From the NCBI GenBank assembly GCA_013397795.1, contig VZTJ01001391.1, positions 1,369,349 through 1,433,348 on the forward strand: 64,000 bases of DNA. Reading direction: 5' to 3'. This DNA is from Orthonyx spaldingii (taxonomy: Eukaryota > Chordata > Aves > Passeriformes > Orthonychidae). Shown piece by piece: positions 25,671-38,078 of this stretch. The translations under genes were made by a program, and so were the position numbers. Each line of letters opens with the position of its first letter. The stretch's first letter is position 1. The notes under the pieces are model-generated. The model saw nothing but the letters and a program-made list of their open reading frames with translations, made no database searches and had not been told where the DNA came from.

Positions 25671-28177
25671 CTAGTTGCTTCTGAATGTTGAGAGATTTCA
25701 GAATTCTGGATTTGCATTGAGGAATTACTTTATTTTAGTTAGAATCTCCAATTGCTTTTTAGTCATCCTGACAGATTATTTTGTTATGCTTTGAAAGTAA
25801 GTCTGCCTTAGGTCCTCCATAAAAGCTCTAAAATATATTTATAGGAATATAAAGAGAAATAAACTCTCACTCTCATGAAAAGAGAATGATAAAACGTGGG
25901 TTTGGAATGCAAAAAATGAATCCAATAACATTTATTGAGCACTTTCATTGGATTATCTGAAAGTGCTGTATAAAATTGTGCTATGTTTTTTTCCAGGTTT
26001 CCAGTGGTAATGCATTAAGAACACAGATATAGAAGGGAAGATTCTCAATTCTTCCTTCCATGTGTCTAAAGCAAAGCCATTTCTCATACCTGAATGAAAC
26101 ATCAACTCTAATTTGGACTAAGAACTTTAAACTACTTTATTTGCAGCGAAGCTTGTAGCAGCTGTTTTAGTAATCAAATTAATGTTTCCTATTTTCTGTG
26201 AATCTGTTACATCCTTAAGAATGTCTTTGAGTATCATCTGTGCAATAAGTTAGTTACAGGAACAGTCTTGATTCTCTAGATAACCCCATTTCTGGCATTA
26301 TACTTGAAAAACATCAGCACATACTTCTTATGCCACACATACAAGTGTGTTTCTCTATATACTTACTCTCTAATGTTCAAAAATCAAAGTTGGAAATTAT
26401 TTCAGAACTCATAAGACAGAGTCACAGATTTATCAAAGTGAAATCAAGCATAAAGCACAGTGACAAAGTCACCTGTCATTTATGAATCATCCCTCTTTCA
26501 CCAGGAATTGGGCTCCTTCACATTACCTTACATTTACCACAGTGTAAAGTGTTCATAGAGACACTTGATCACAAACCAGTACTGTTGTTTCTAACTGGTC
26601 ATTAGCAGCCTCTAGCCCCAGCTTCAGCTTGCACACTGCTGTCCCACCTTGAATATGAGCTGATTGGAGATTCTCTTGGATTTGAGTGAAAAATAGGATT
26701 GAATTTCACAAAACACTATTGAAGTGTACATTCATGAATACACTTTTTTTTTTTCTTGATATGTGTCCAAGTGCTGCCCTAGAACAGGTACAAGCCCGGG
26801 CACGAGTGTTTTACTAAATTGTAATTTTTTTCATTTGTCAGGTAAAGATTTTTAAACACAGAGTGTTTAGCCTGGTTTTTACCTGAATGTTACCCAGTGA
26901 TTCTGTTTCCATCTTTTTGTTCAATTCTCATCTATTTGTTCACTTTACATCCATTTAGTAAGGGCTATAAATACCATGATGTTAGAAAAATAGATCTGCA
27001 TTTGCCTGATCCTAAATAAAACCTCTGAGCAAGAACTTTATGCTAAATTTAATGGACATTTCTAATGCAGTGGAATTACAAGCCTAGTCTTTTTACTTCC
27101 TGGCACTACATTTTAGGAAAATAACTTTCTTTCTTCCCCAAATGGAAACTAATCATAAGGTTATATTTTGAACTACATCAATGTTTATCTTACAAGAAAC
27201 TGAAAGGGTAAATTTAAGCAGGACTGAAGGTTTTCTACTACAGCTTCTTTAGTGCACCTGTTCTAGTCACTCTAGCACTGTTCAAACTAATTTTGGCTTT
27301 TGCTATTTTAAGCCCTTGCAGAACACTAAAGTCTTACTTGTGGTATTTGTCTCAAAGCATTAAATGCTTGTTTCATAGGTATCTACAAAACAGGTGGTGG
27401 TTCATTGCATAATAACTGTGTGCTCCATAAATGTTATTTGATCATTTTTTAGTATATCGGGAAATCTTCCTTTGGACTGAAAGGTATAATTATCAGAAGG
27501 TGAAGCACAATGCACATAGCAGACCAAAGAGTATGAGATTTATTTCTTTGTATAAAGCACACTCATTATCATAAAGAGATAACATTTTATTCTATGATCT
27601 TCATGTAAAATCAACAGCCCAGTTCTTAAGGTGTCACTTGCTTCCATCTTTGTGAGACTTCTTGATTCAGAGCATAGCCCCTGGGGTTTTTAGCCTAATT
27701 TAGCTAATGTTATTGTGGTGAGATTGTTATACCTAAGCTGACTGACAGATGCATCAAAAGAGAAGTCCCCTTCTCCTCCAACAAGCTTAATTCCATGAGA
27801 CTGTGCACTAATGATACCAAGCTGCCATTAGAGCTGCAGTCCCAATTTGGCAATCAGCAAAAATCTGTCTTGCAGCTACCAGGATGCTGTTCCATGATAT
27901 ATTTCAGGTAATGAGCAAGTTCTTGGCTCCTGTGAAGACACCATAGGTTCCAATTTTTTTTTCAGTTGCAGTAAATCAATGTGATTTTCATAGATGTTAT
28001 TTTCAAATATGCAGAGTACTAGATGACCAAATCCCAAAGAATTTTAGTGGTAGTTGACAATGATCTTCACAGTTCCTTGCAATTACTGCTGCAGTATAAC
28101 TGTAAAATCTTCAGGTGGGATTCCAGCCTGTAAAGGAGCCATTGACCTGATTGGAATTACATGGGCAGCCCCTATTA

Positions 28178-28400
28178 GAATCATAGGATTATGGAACCAC
28201 AGAATGTTTGGCATTGGAAGGGACATTTAAAGACCATCTAGTTCCAACCGCCATGCTGTGGACAGAGACACCTTCCACTAGACCAGGTTGCTCAAAACCC
28301 CATCCAGCACTTCCAGTGATGGGGCATTCACGGCTTCTCTGGGCAACCTGTTCCAGTGCCTCCACACCAGAAAGAAAGATGTTGAACCCACATCTTAGTG
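28178..28400 (-). mobile_element. CR1 LINE 3' end, antisense
   Basis: It starts 'gaatcataggattatgg-accacagaatg' and carries 'ccatctagttccaacc', 'ccttccactagaccaggttgctcaaaaccccatccag' and 'ttctctgggcaacctgttccagtgcc'. It is the same orientation and part of CR1 as the copy at 25.4 kb but is a separate insertion, cut off shortly after the 'ccagtgcc' block. Confidence 0.95.
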
Positions 28401-30230
28401 GAAATTAATAGTGTAATCAAATCACACTTCCTGTAGAGAGCAAGGCTGCTCCCGGTGCTGTGGTAACCATGTCTGGAGCTGTGCTTTCCATTTATGCCTG
28501 TTCTCTGCCCCTGAGTGTCTCGTATGCTTTGGCACATGGTGAGTCACTTCCACTAAGGAGGAAAGAACATGGTTCCACTTCTGTTCTGTGACCTGATGGT
28601 TGAAATATACCACTGGTAAGTGGGAGCTTGTTATTCAAAATCACTTCGACTAAGGTGTCATTAAACCTGGTCTTCAATTTCCTAGTGAATATTTTAGACA
28701 TTCTGCCATTAAGCAAAATGTATGTGAGTGCTATTGCCAATACCATTATCCCTATGGCAGCATTTAATTGGCATTCTGATAATCTCAATCATTGTTTGAA
28801 CTTGAACACCTAGTTCTGAGCACGAGAACTAGGTACCTCTGAGTTGGTGCAAAGGGAACTTGATGGCTGTTACAGATAGAGGTGCTAATGAGGTTTAGAC
28901 TCACCAGAGATTTAAGCAGTACCTGACATAATGTACTTGTGACATACTCGAAAACTTAGCAGCCCACATCTGGCCTGTCATTTGAACTACTGTGTAAAGG
29001 TGTGTTCTGGTAGAAAGTGTTTAATGAAAGTGTATAATAATGGCACAAGTACTGTTCCATAGCTTCCTAGTTACACTGTTGCAGCACATTGCTAATAGCA
29101 AGTTCTTACACCTTAGCATTCCAGAAATTATAGCTGATGTTGGCAATATGTTGTCATGAAGCATAGTGCACTTCTCCAAGACATGCCTCATGTGAAGAGT
29201 GAAAACACTATCATTTCTGATGAAATACATGCCTTCGTATGCGAGCAAGTGATTCTTGTGTAGCTCAGAAGGTAGTTTTCTGCACAGATTTTCTGGTGGG
29301 CTTTGTGATTTGTGATTTAGGAAAGTATTGTCTGAATGAAGAGTTTCTCTGTTCCTGCTTACAGTGCAACCCTAAAATAAAGGAGTATACAAAGCTTTGT
29401 AAAAGGATGTTGTGATAAACGGAATATGTTAAGAGCAGAAGGGAACTGAGAATTTTCATCTGAGAAGTTGATCATTTAAAAGCATCCATTGTAAAAAAAA
29501 TCCATAATTGCTAGAAAGAATTAAAAACTTTGTTTTCTGGCTTCACATAAAAACTAAAAATTGTGTAATGATTTAAATTTTCTAGCCAATTTTAGCTCTG
29601 TCTAGGAATGGAAGGGGTTTTTTGACTTTTCATTTCTTCAGTACATAGGTCTGTAAGATAAGTGTCTGAGTAAATCAAAACAAGTTTAATATTGCAGCTG
29701 TAAAATTGGTTTTAATCTGTAATGGAAACAGGTTTGTTAGTGCAGTGGTAAGTAAATTTTCCACTTTGGTTATCAAAAAAGTGTATTCTTTTCATAAAAC
29801 ATCTTTGTTATGTCTGTTTTGAAATGGGTTGGAACTGGAGAAGGAACCCACTATAAGGATGCAGAGTAGCACCATGGCTTCCCTAAAGTAGTTCACATTC
29901 TTTGTTTTGCTTTATTTTAAGATGACATTTTTTTTGTGTTGATGGGTTTGTTTTCATTTGTTGGTGCAGTCATATTTGTCAGGTGACTTCATCTCAGTGT
30001 GATTAAGAACAGTGGAATAATATACTCTCACCTGTATTTATCCAGCTCGTTTTCACACAGATGATATTTATCTCACCTGAATATCAAGGGTAGTGGCTGT
30101 GTTTGAGGAACAGGGTCTGTTTCCTTCAGAGCAAGATCAAAACTTACAGAAATTGTGAAGTCGGATCTTGTTCATTGCTGTGCCTATGTGGGAAGTTGCA
30201 TTAATTCTGATATCTTTATTTTATTTTCAG

Positions 30231-30311
30231 GGCCCTAACTCAGTCATGATCGCCCTGGTAATGCTGTTGAATATTGGTTTAGCCATTCTTTTTGTCCATT
30301 TTCTAACTTGA
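30231..30311 (+). CDS. JPH1: Junctophilin-1, exon 5 (C-terminal membrane anchor and stop)
   Basis: After TTATTTTCAG, 26 codons and a TGA stop at 30309-30311 encode GPNSVMIALVMLL followed by NIGLAILFVHFLT. This is the single hydrophobic C-terminal helix that anchors junctophilins in the sarcoplasmic/endoplasmic reticulum membrane. From memory it is nearly identical to the mammalian JPH1 tail. Exon 4 ends on a codon boundary, so the join EVGNST|GPNS is in frame. Exons 3 to 5 together give about 286 residues. Human JPH1 is about 661 residues long, so a little over half the protein, including all MORN repeats, is missing from the window. Confidence 0.95.
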   Translation, partial: GPNSVMIALVMLLNIGLAILFVHFLT

Positions 30312-30326
30312 TTGGAATTAGGAAAG
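30312..30326 (+). other. JPH1: JPH1 3' UTR start, up to a candidate splice donor
   Basis: Fifteen bases after the stop comes GGAAAG|GTAAGC, a near-consensus 5' splice site with GT at 30327-30328. If it is used, the rest of the 3' UTR is in another exon. A junction this close to the stop (under about 50 nt) would not be expected to trigger nonsense-mediated decay. Whether the site is used cannot be seen from the DNA alone. Confidence 0.5.
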
Positions 30327-30787
30327 GTAAGCAAGGTCTTGTTTTCATATAAAGTCACCATATCCACCCCACCTTAAATTATAAAGATTTAATTTCTTCA
30401 CATACTTTTAATATGCCCCACTTTAATTTTAGCTATGCCTGAATGTGATTCAACATAGTTATTTAATATTGTAACTGTTTTGACCCTTCAGTGAAGTCAT
30501 GACAACTAGTGGTGTTAGCCCACAGTTCTCTGCAGTTGTGTCATCAGCCTTTAAAATGGCACCTGTCATACTCAGACACAGGGAAGGAGGCTTGGAATTA
30601 GGATGGGACGCAAGAGAGATGAAACTTGGAAAATTCAGCCAGGGGCCCAGATCAGTTTCTCTGCTGGTGGCTCGTGGCTTTGGGGTCCTCTGAAAGCTGA
30701 AGCAAGCAGCCATGTTGGAAAACAAACAAAATAATCTGCTGAAGCAGCCCCGCCAGTGAAGTGCGTTGGCTTCTCCATCTGTTCCAG
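30327..30787 (+). other. JPH1: Candidate 3'-UTR intron of JPH1
   Basis: The candidate runs from GTAAGC at 30327 to a good acceptor (CTTCTCCATCTGTTCCAG) ending at 30787. Weaker acceptors exist at about 30491 and 30536. If none is used, this is simply continuous 3' UTR. Confidence 0.4.
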
Positions 30788-31549
30788 CAGAGTGTGACTA
30801 AACTGGAAATGTACGGAGCTGCACTTTTTGTTGATGGAAGTTAACAGCTGCCTTACTATTTTACCGTCTGATGTTTTTAGTGGGGAGATGGGAAAACGAC
30901 TGCCAGAGGAATGTGGTCAGAGGATTCTGTTGCTGTGGAAGTGATTCCAGCGTTCACTCCTATCTCATTAGAAGAAATAGTTAGCAACATCAGTCACCAG
31001 TCTTATTCCATTACCTGCTGCTTTTAACATCTCCTGCAGTGTTCTGGGAGATCGAATTTCATTTGCCTGTGCATGATTCTGTTCATTTGTTGTTTATGAA
31101 ATTTGATGTATAGCCGTAAGTAGTGTTTAGTCCAACCTGGAGAAAGCTACCAGTTCTGCCTAGCAGCAGAAGCAGAAAATCAAATATATTTTCCTAGTCC
31201 AAAGATAAAATTCGTAAATTCATTTTCTTAAACCTGAAGAGTCATTTTGCATTAAGGTTCAGTAAATAATACACCATTACTGCAAGACTTAAAGATACGG
31301 ATATCTTCCTTAAAATGCTAAAATACTTATGCCAATACCAAGAAAAATTTTTCATAATAAAAAAATTAAGAATCTTACATTGGTATAAGCACATTCTAAA
31401 CAGGAGATAGAATATCAAAATAAGCCAAGAAAGGTGAGATATAGGGTTTGCATGTTGACTTTTTTTCTTTTTTTCTTAATCCTGGTGCTGTGGTAATTGG
31501 TGATTTGAATTACTATGTTTCAACACTGAGGTATTTTGACAGCAATTAA

Positions 31550-31555
31550 AATAAA
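31550..31555 (+). terminator. JPH1: Alternative poly(A) signal AATAAA
   Basis: AATAAA is followed within 20 nt by a T/G-rich stretch (gtcttgtctgggtg). It would give a 3' UTR shortened by about 1.3 kb. Confidence 0.4.
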
Positions 31556-32868
31556 GTCTTGTCTGGGTGCACATTAATGCCAATTACAGGTAAGCTAGCT
31601 AATGCTCATAATTAATCATAATTTTAAAATGCTAGATTTGTGTTGAATACATTCAGGTAGAGCATTTAAAAATGTTAAGTGATTGTTTATCGATTTGATG
31701 CCTTCCGTGTCTTTAAAGTCCATTTATAATTTTACCTCAGCATTAAAAAAGCCTCAAATTTTTTCATTTGGAAAGTTTGTCTTAAGTAGTTTTATAGCCC
31801 TTTGTTCAAACAATGTGATCACGTTTCTTTTTATGTGCCATTATACTGTAATTATTGTACCCTATATTAATCAAATGCATGCTTATTTATTGAAGATATG
31901 TGGTGTGATCATTTGGCAAGCAAACATTTTAATTTAAAGCTGCAAAAAGCAAAGGGCTTATATTACGGTTTATTTTATCTCTATTAGAAAATCTTTCATA
32001 CAATATAGTTTTTGAACCTGTTTGTAAACTTTCTAAGTTTTTGCATGGTTTAATGGGCAACATTCTTACAAAATACTTTAGTTATTTTTTGATGCAGCAT
32101 AGTAAAGTACTGTAGGTATGGACTAAATATTGTGCAGCGAAGCAGCTCCGAGCAGGGCAGTAACACCGTGGTGTTTTTTACAGAAGTATGTTGAGAATCC
32201 TGTGTTTTGACCAGTGTGGATAAAGAAGAAAGCAGAAAGAGAGCAAATGAAAATAAACTTGTATATTTATTTAAAAAAAAAAAAAAAAACAACAAAACAA
32301 AAACAAAGTTTAAATTGTGTTTTAAATTTAGGAAAGTAATTTTTAAATAAGAACAAAATTTTAAAAGTTACTGTGTAAGCCTTGAATTAATGGATGAAAT
32401 GTTCCATCCCACTGTTAAATCACCCCCTGTCTCCTTATATGGAGAGGTAATTTTGTAACTGACATATTTAATTCCTGTTAAATGTTTATTTAAAATACTT
32501 TATGCTCTGGAAATAATGGGTAACAAAGCTTATGAAAAATGTTTATAAATTTAAGTAAGCATGTTAGTACCATTTATAAATATGTATGATTTATAAGCTT
32601 TTTTAAAACAAAGCTCGAACAAATTGTTGGTATTTTTCTAAAACGTGCACAGCTGTATTTTACATGAAAGGCTATTTATAATTGGTTGTTATACTGTACA
32701 CTACATTTTGGACAGCACAATGAAGCCTGCCAATGTACTTAAAAATGTCATTTTTGTCTATTGAAGTTTCTTGCTGTCAAAGAATGAACTCTTTATCTAT
32801 GAGTTTCTCTATTTATAATTCTTGACCCAAAATGTACAATGTACAGTTTTCACAACTGTATTTGCTCT

Positions 32869-32874
32869 AATAAA
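32869..32874 (+). terminator. JPH1: Main poly(A) signal of JPH1
   Basis: AATAAA sits in 'tttgctctaataaaaataag', with TGTA motifs shortly upstream (aatgtacaatgtacag) and a T-rich region downstream. It is the last good signal before sequence of intergenic character begins. Confidence 0.7.
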
Positions 32875-32895
32875 AATAAGTTGGTTATTAATAGA

Positions 32896-35800
32896 GTTTC
32901 AGACTACTTTTTCCTGTTTATGAATTACTTTGTTCACTCTCTGGAAGCAATTTTTCTAACTAATCAAATAAGCAGGAGTGAAGCAGGAAAATGGGTGAAA
33001 TTCTAGTCCCTTTAAAATAATTGTGAGTTACTGTTTTCAACAAAAGTGATTCTGGGAAACAATTAAAAATAAGTTTTAAAAAAACCCCAAGCTTCTATTT
33101 GTGTCTTCTTTTATCTTTCAATATAGGATTTTGTGTCTTTATGAATTTAGTATCTTAAATTATACTCGCACTACAAGATGGTTTGATGAATACTGTTTTC
33201 TTTGGTGAGTGACTGGTCCATTAACAACTGTTGTTATAAGGGAATTAATTTTTAAGGCTTCACTGCTCCTTGGGGTCTTCATAGGTTCAAAATTAACATG
33301 AAGTTTGTGAGCCAATATATACACAGAGAAAATTTGTCATTACAACTGTCTTAAAACCACCACATTTGCTGATCTACTCAGTCAGCTGAAAATTTTATCT
33401 TCCATGATTCCAGTTCATACTAGTAGCCAACTGTACTGAAATTCTAATGTTTAGTTGAAGAAGAGAGCAATTTTTATTAGTAATTCATATTTAATGGAAA
33501 TATATTTTCAGGAAGTAGTCATTACTGTCTTGTTCTTTAAAGTAATTCTAACAGCATGAAGCTTAACTTTAAGAGTTTTTATTTTTTGCACAATACCTGC
33601 TCCCTAAAGAACATCTTTGGCTCTACAAAGAGAAAAATGCATTCTCAAGAAAAATAAACAGAAATAACTTCAATGCCAGAGAATTTTTAAGTCAACTTCA
33701 GTGAGATAACGCTTCTCTGACATTTGTGATCCAGAGTGTATATGTTCAGTAATCAAAGTAAAGTGTCCATGAAATATTTCTTAAGGCATATGAATGTGGT
33801 AATATACTCAGGCATAGAAAAGTCTGAAGAGCAACAAGCAAAAGATTTGCACAAAAATAGAAGAAAAAAGTTCTCATAATTTTCAACCATTTCCCATCTG
33901 AGATGTTTTTACCAGTGATTTATTTTACAAATGGTGTTACGTTGCCACGTGTCTGCTATGCCTAAAGGAAAAAACTCCGTGGACACACAGTGCAACTTAA
34001 TGCTTCAAGATTTCCTCCAGCATGAAAAATTTTACCCCACTTCAAGAAGGAAAGGTTTTCTCAGGCAATGTAGTTTCTCCTAGCACAGTTGTGTGTTCAT
34101 GCACAGGTGGCAGTAAGCAGTGAGCTCTCTCACCCGGAATTTGAGGCTTGGTTTCTTGGACAACTCCATTTATCTGGTTAAACCATATGTACAGTGCACA
34201 CAGAAACACATCAAGGGAACAATGGTGAGGTGCTATAGGCTGAAGAAAGAAAAGAATCATCTGTCATAGCTTTTAAGGCTTTTCTTTACTTAGTGTATAT
34301 ATATAAAAGTATATATATTAGTTTGCCTTTCCATCAGAAAGTCAATAAGGAATATAAAGAGTGAGGATTGCTTTCCTAAAGGAGGGGTTCACTTTGAAAG
34401 TAGAAATTTTGTGACATATGGCTACAACTTGCCTTTCACATAGAGATGTATGTTAAAAAAATCATTAGTACGACCTAGTGCTGACTTTAAGTAAATGCCT
34501 CTTTATGAGAGTTAAATTAAAAATCTTGAAATAGTTATTTACATAACTTTTAATGATGTTCTCTGATTACATATTTATTAAATGCTCCGGTAAAGATGCA
34601 CAGTATGGAAAAGATTCTGACAATAACATAGATGCGAGGATAAAAGCCTGGAGAATTGAGCACATATTGAGCCTCAGTAACATGCTCAGTTGTTATTAAT
34701 AAAACATGGTTGTGAATTGTATCTAAATGGTTTTACTCATAGCTCATTTGAACCATTTAGTCAGGGGAGACGGTTCTACAGGCCATTCTCCTATGGAAAT
34801 GTAATTCAGTAAACAAAGCAAATTAAGAGAAGGGAGATTAAATAAGCCTTTCAAATGAAGCAGTCTTCTCATTCTCTCATTTAATATTCACAGAAACCGC
34901 AAAAAATAGAAATTCTGATAAGTCTGAGCAAGAAGCTGTGTATACTAACATGCTGTAGCTGAGCCATCTACAGTATCCATCGTTTTTTTCTGCTGGACAC
35001 AGAAACTGCAAACTAAGAGACCTTACACCTCCTACCATTGTAGGAGGTAAATATAATTTCCATACACAACATCTTTCAGAAAAACAGTCTATAATGTCAA
35101 TGGCTGTAAACTAGAAGGAAAAAAGCCACTTCATCTCTCTGAACCATCTATATGTTGTGACCACGACTGTAACAGCAGAACAAATCCCTTACCCCCGATA
35201 AAACCAATGGCAAAAATAAAGCTGGTAGCAGAATCTGTTAACAATCTCTCATATTTCTTCCTTTTATTTGCTACAAAGAGGGGGGTAGGGGTAAGAACAG
35301 GGAACAGACAGCTTTTTTTAACCCAATAATCTAAATTTCATAATGTCAGTATGTGCTTGCCTCAGCTAATGCTTTTCACAATCCATTGGGGCTGGTTATC
35401 TGGGATTTTAGGTGCAAGCTGGCAGTATATAGAATGTCATTTATCCGAGAAGGTTTTGAATTTTTCTCAGTGATGAAAAAAACCAGGCTTTCCTTTACCA
35501 CTAGTGAAATGGTTTTGGTTGTACTTTTGCTGTGCCATCACTGTTGTTCTAATTATCTTCTGTCCTTCACTGCCCACCCACCTCCCAGTTCTGACAAATT
35601 CAATTTAATCAGTTTTGCCCTGTATGTGGACACTGCCCTTAGACTTGAGACACTCACTCCAGGAGCTTGTGTTTTCTGTGAGGCACTTGTTCAGTGTTTT
35701 TAGCTCTCTGTGGCTGTGGAGCCCATCCCTTCTGCAGTTTGTCCCACAGCAAATTGCACGTGTCGTATCACAGTTTTCTTTGGGTCCATTTTTGCATGCT

Positions 35801-37914
35801 ATCAATGCTGGTTTATGCAACTGTATTATAATTTCAAATCTACTCTTATTGTCTCCAGTGTCAGGACAGTGATATAAATACAGTGTGTGGGAACTGAAAA
35901 GAAAAGAAAAATACTGAAAGTGATTTCAGACACAGAGATTTCTGATGGCTCTTTGGAATTCACAGAAACCAAGGTAATGCTGACATTACTGAGAAAAAAA
36001 TCTGGTATCAGCTGGGTTAGGAGCTTCTCTACAAATGCCCACATTAAGGTTGTGAAAAAGTTTGGCCATGCAGCTGAAGCTGATTCTCAAATCAGAAGAC
36101 TGAGGGGTGTTGTTGAGGGTTGTGATTTACTGGGATGGTGCAGTATGATGATTTCTGGACCTGATATAGATACCTGTGGATTGTTGGACAGAATAAAATA
36201 TATTCTGTGTTGGAAATCTGGGGTTGCTCTCCTACCTGAGCTTTCATATGTCTTCCTCCATGTCTTACCGTGATTAATCAGGCAGCTCTGTGGAACTTGG
36301 GACACGTACACTTAGACAGGGACTAGATTTTACATTCATAAGGACCTTCACTACTAATTAAGTAAAGAGCAATAAATGATGGAGAGGTGAATCATAGACT
36401 TTAAGGCATGGGGTTTGAACTCTGCTCTTTTTTTATGTTGTTTTCTCCAAACTGGAAGAAAATACAGAATATAGTCAAAGAGTAGAATTTCAGGTGTGGT
36501 CCTTCACAGTAACAGGTATGTTAATCCACGACAGTATCTGAATTCCTTTGAGATCAATACATTGATTTGAGAGACATGACTGTCTCAACTTTACAGAGCT
36601 GGTTCACTGAACAGCGGCTTGACGGAGACACTGTATTAGACCACAAAAGACAGATCTTGACCAAGAGTTTTGAGAATGGCTGCCTATATTTACATTTCTT
36701 CATCTACATTTAATGATCTAAGTTTAAAAATTTCCCAACTTATGAGCACCCTGTGGTTATTATTCACAGACATTTGGGGAGGGGGGAGTGGAGAAGGGGG
36801 GGAAGTCAGATACTACACTGAAAACTGCAGTCTATGAAAATTTTAAATCTGGCCTACAAATATGCCGAAGGTTGAAAGCGTTTAGATCTGGTTTTCGAAT
36901 CAGTCATTGGAACTACAGACTCTAATTTTGGGATTTCAGTCAGAATCCAAATCTGGATCTGATTTCAAAGTCATACAAGTGAAATACTTGAACCAGGAGT
37001 GCTGTTAAGGAAGGGGCTGGGGGGGAGGGAGTTACTTAAACTCAGGCTGCTGTAACTCTGGGTTAATTAAACTGTTACATTCTGTACTTCTGGAACAGTG
37101 TCATTAACTTTATTTAACATTGCAATTTTACTATATTCAGGACATGTTCCACAGAATACCTCAGAAAGTATCATCGTTCAAGGTAATGATTGCTTAATTA
37201 CTTAACCCAATTTTAGCTGCAAAGTACTTTTATCATGTAATACCACCAAGTCTTCAAAAGTATTGTAAACTGCCTTCCATCTGATTACGACAGCTCAGTT
37301 CTAGATTTTGTTTAGGCCACTGATGAGAAAGTCACTAAAGGATGGGATCGGCTACCATGGAAACAGTGAAGACAGAAGAGCACCAGCAGCATTTCACAGG
37401 GGCTAGGACTAAAAAAGACATTCTGCAAAGAGAAGGTAGTTGAAATACATTTACATCACAGCGGATGGCTTCCATGCATTCCTGCCATACAAAGACAACA
37501 CATTCCTGGCATAGGATGCAACAAGCCTCCACATTCACCAGTGGCATACAGCAGAACAGGCATTGTCAGAAAGATTGGAAATGAATCTGTAGGAACAAGG
37601 ACGTACAGACATGTTGAAATCAAAAACAGAAAAAGAGGAAAGCATGGGGAAAAGGAAGGAAAGGGAAAGGAGAAGCCATGAGTATATGTGTTAAAAGGGA
37701 GGGGAAGAGATTGTTTATAGGGAAAAAATATTAAGGAAATGGATGATATTGGACAGAAGAAAGTGGCATTTGTTAGACAGGAATATGAATGGGATAGAAG
37801 ACTTAAGAAGTAACCATCCTCAGTACTCAAACAGCTGCTCTAGAAAGCTGCTTTCCCAGCCCACGGGGATTAAGAAAAAAACAGATGGACTTAAATTGCA
37901 TGAAAATTGAGATC
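32896..37914. other. Intergenic, AT-rich, no gene seen
   Basis: I see no convincing exon here. A 128-codon open frame at 35887-36273 on + has no recognisable domain and no clear splice context. There is an AT microsatellite patch at 34295-34320 and G-rich runs at 36777-36803 and 37013-37029. The 37.6-37.8 kb stretch is purine-rich, which makes a spurious minus-strand ORF. Confidence 0.6.
37013..37029 (+). other. G-quadruplex motif
   Basis: GGGG-CT-GGG-G-GGG-A-GGG gives four G-runs with loops of 1-2 nt, which fits the canonical G3+N1-7 pattern. A second, looser G-rich block lies about 230 bp upstream. No promoter or gene is apparent here. Confidence 0.6.
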
Positions 37915-38078
37915 CAAGTTAGGCATAAAGAAAAATTCTTTAATTTTAAGAATAATATCTTTGAATTAGATTACCACAGAAATGAGAGGATTTAATATGT
38001 TTGCTCTGAATGAGAGTACAGATTGAAAGGTTGCTGAGTGTCCCTTAATGGCCTATTTTCTGTGATTCTATGATAATT
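37915..38078 (+). mobile_element. Probable degraded CR1 3' end
   Basis: A faint sense-orientation CR1 tail: 'aggcataaagaaaaattcttta' at the start, and 'tcccttaatggcc' followed by 'tctgtgattctatgat' at the end. The last block matches the CR1 terminal repeat (ATTCTATG). The middle is not alignable by eye. Confidence 0.4.

Larger units (their letters stand above)
22364..30230 (+). other. JPH1: JPH1 intron 4
   Basis: This phase-0 intron of 7,867 bp runs from GTAAGT at 22364 to TTATTTTCAG ending at 30230. It contains an old CR1/L3 piece (about 23730-24370), two CR1 tails in antisense orientation (about 25377-25670 and 28178-28400), a perfect 13-bp inverted repeat at 23068-23100, and a TG/TA-rich low-complexity patch at about 22650-22740. 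I recognise nothing else in it. Confidence 0.88.
30788..32895 (+). other. JPH1: JPH1 3' UTR (main part)
   Basis: This AT-rich stretch between the stop codon and the AATAAA at 32869 has the look of a vertebrate 3' UTR. It is free of recognised transposons, has many TATTTAT/TTTATA patches, and holds two further AATAAA hexamers at 31550 and 32252 that could give shorter messages. The one at 31550 is followed by a GT-rich stretch. A run of 17 A lies at 32273-32289. The start at 30788 assumes splicing of the candidate UTR intron, and the end is set about 20 nt after the signal. Confidence 0.6.

Noticed and set aside
35887..36273. 128-codon + strand ORF downstream of JPH1
   Set aside because: No recognisable domain, no partner exons and no clear promoter or splice sites. 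I would need homology to believe it.
37456..37830. 124-codon minus-strand ORF
   Set aside because: It is produced by a purine-rich stretch that reads as F, S, L and P on the other strand. This is a composition effect.
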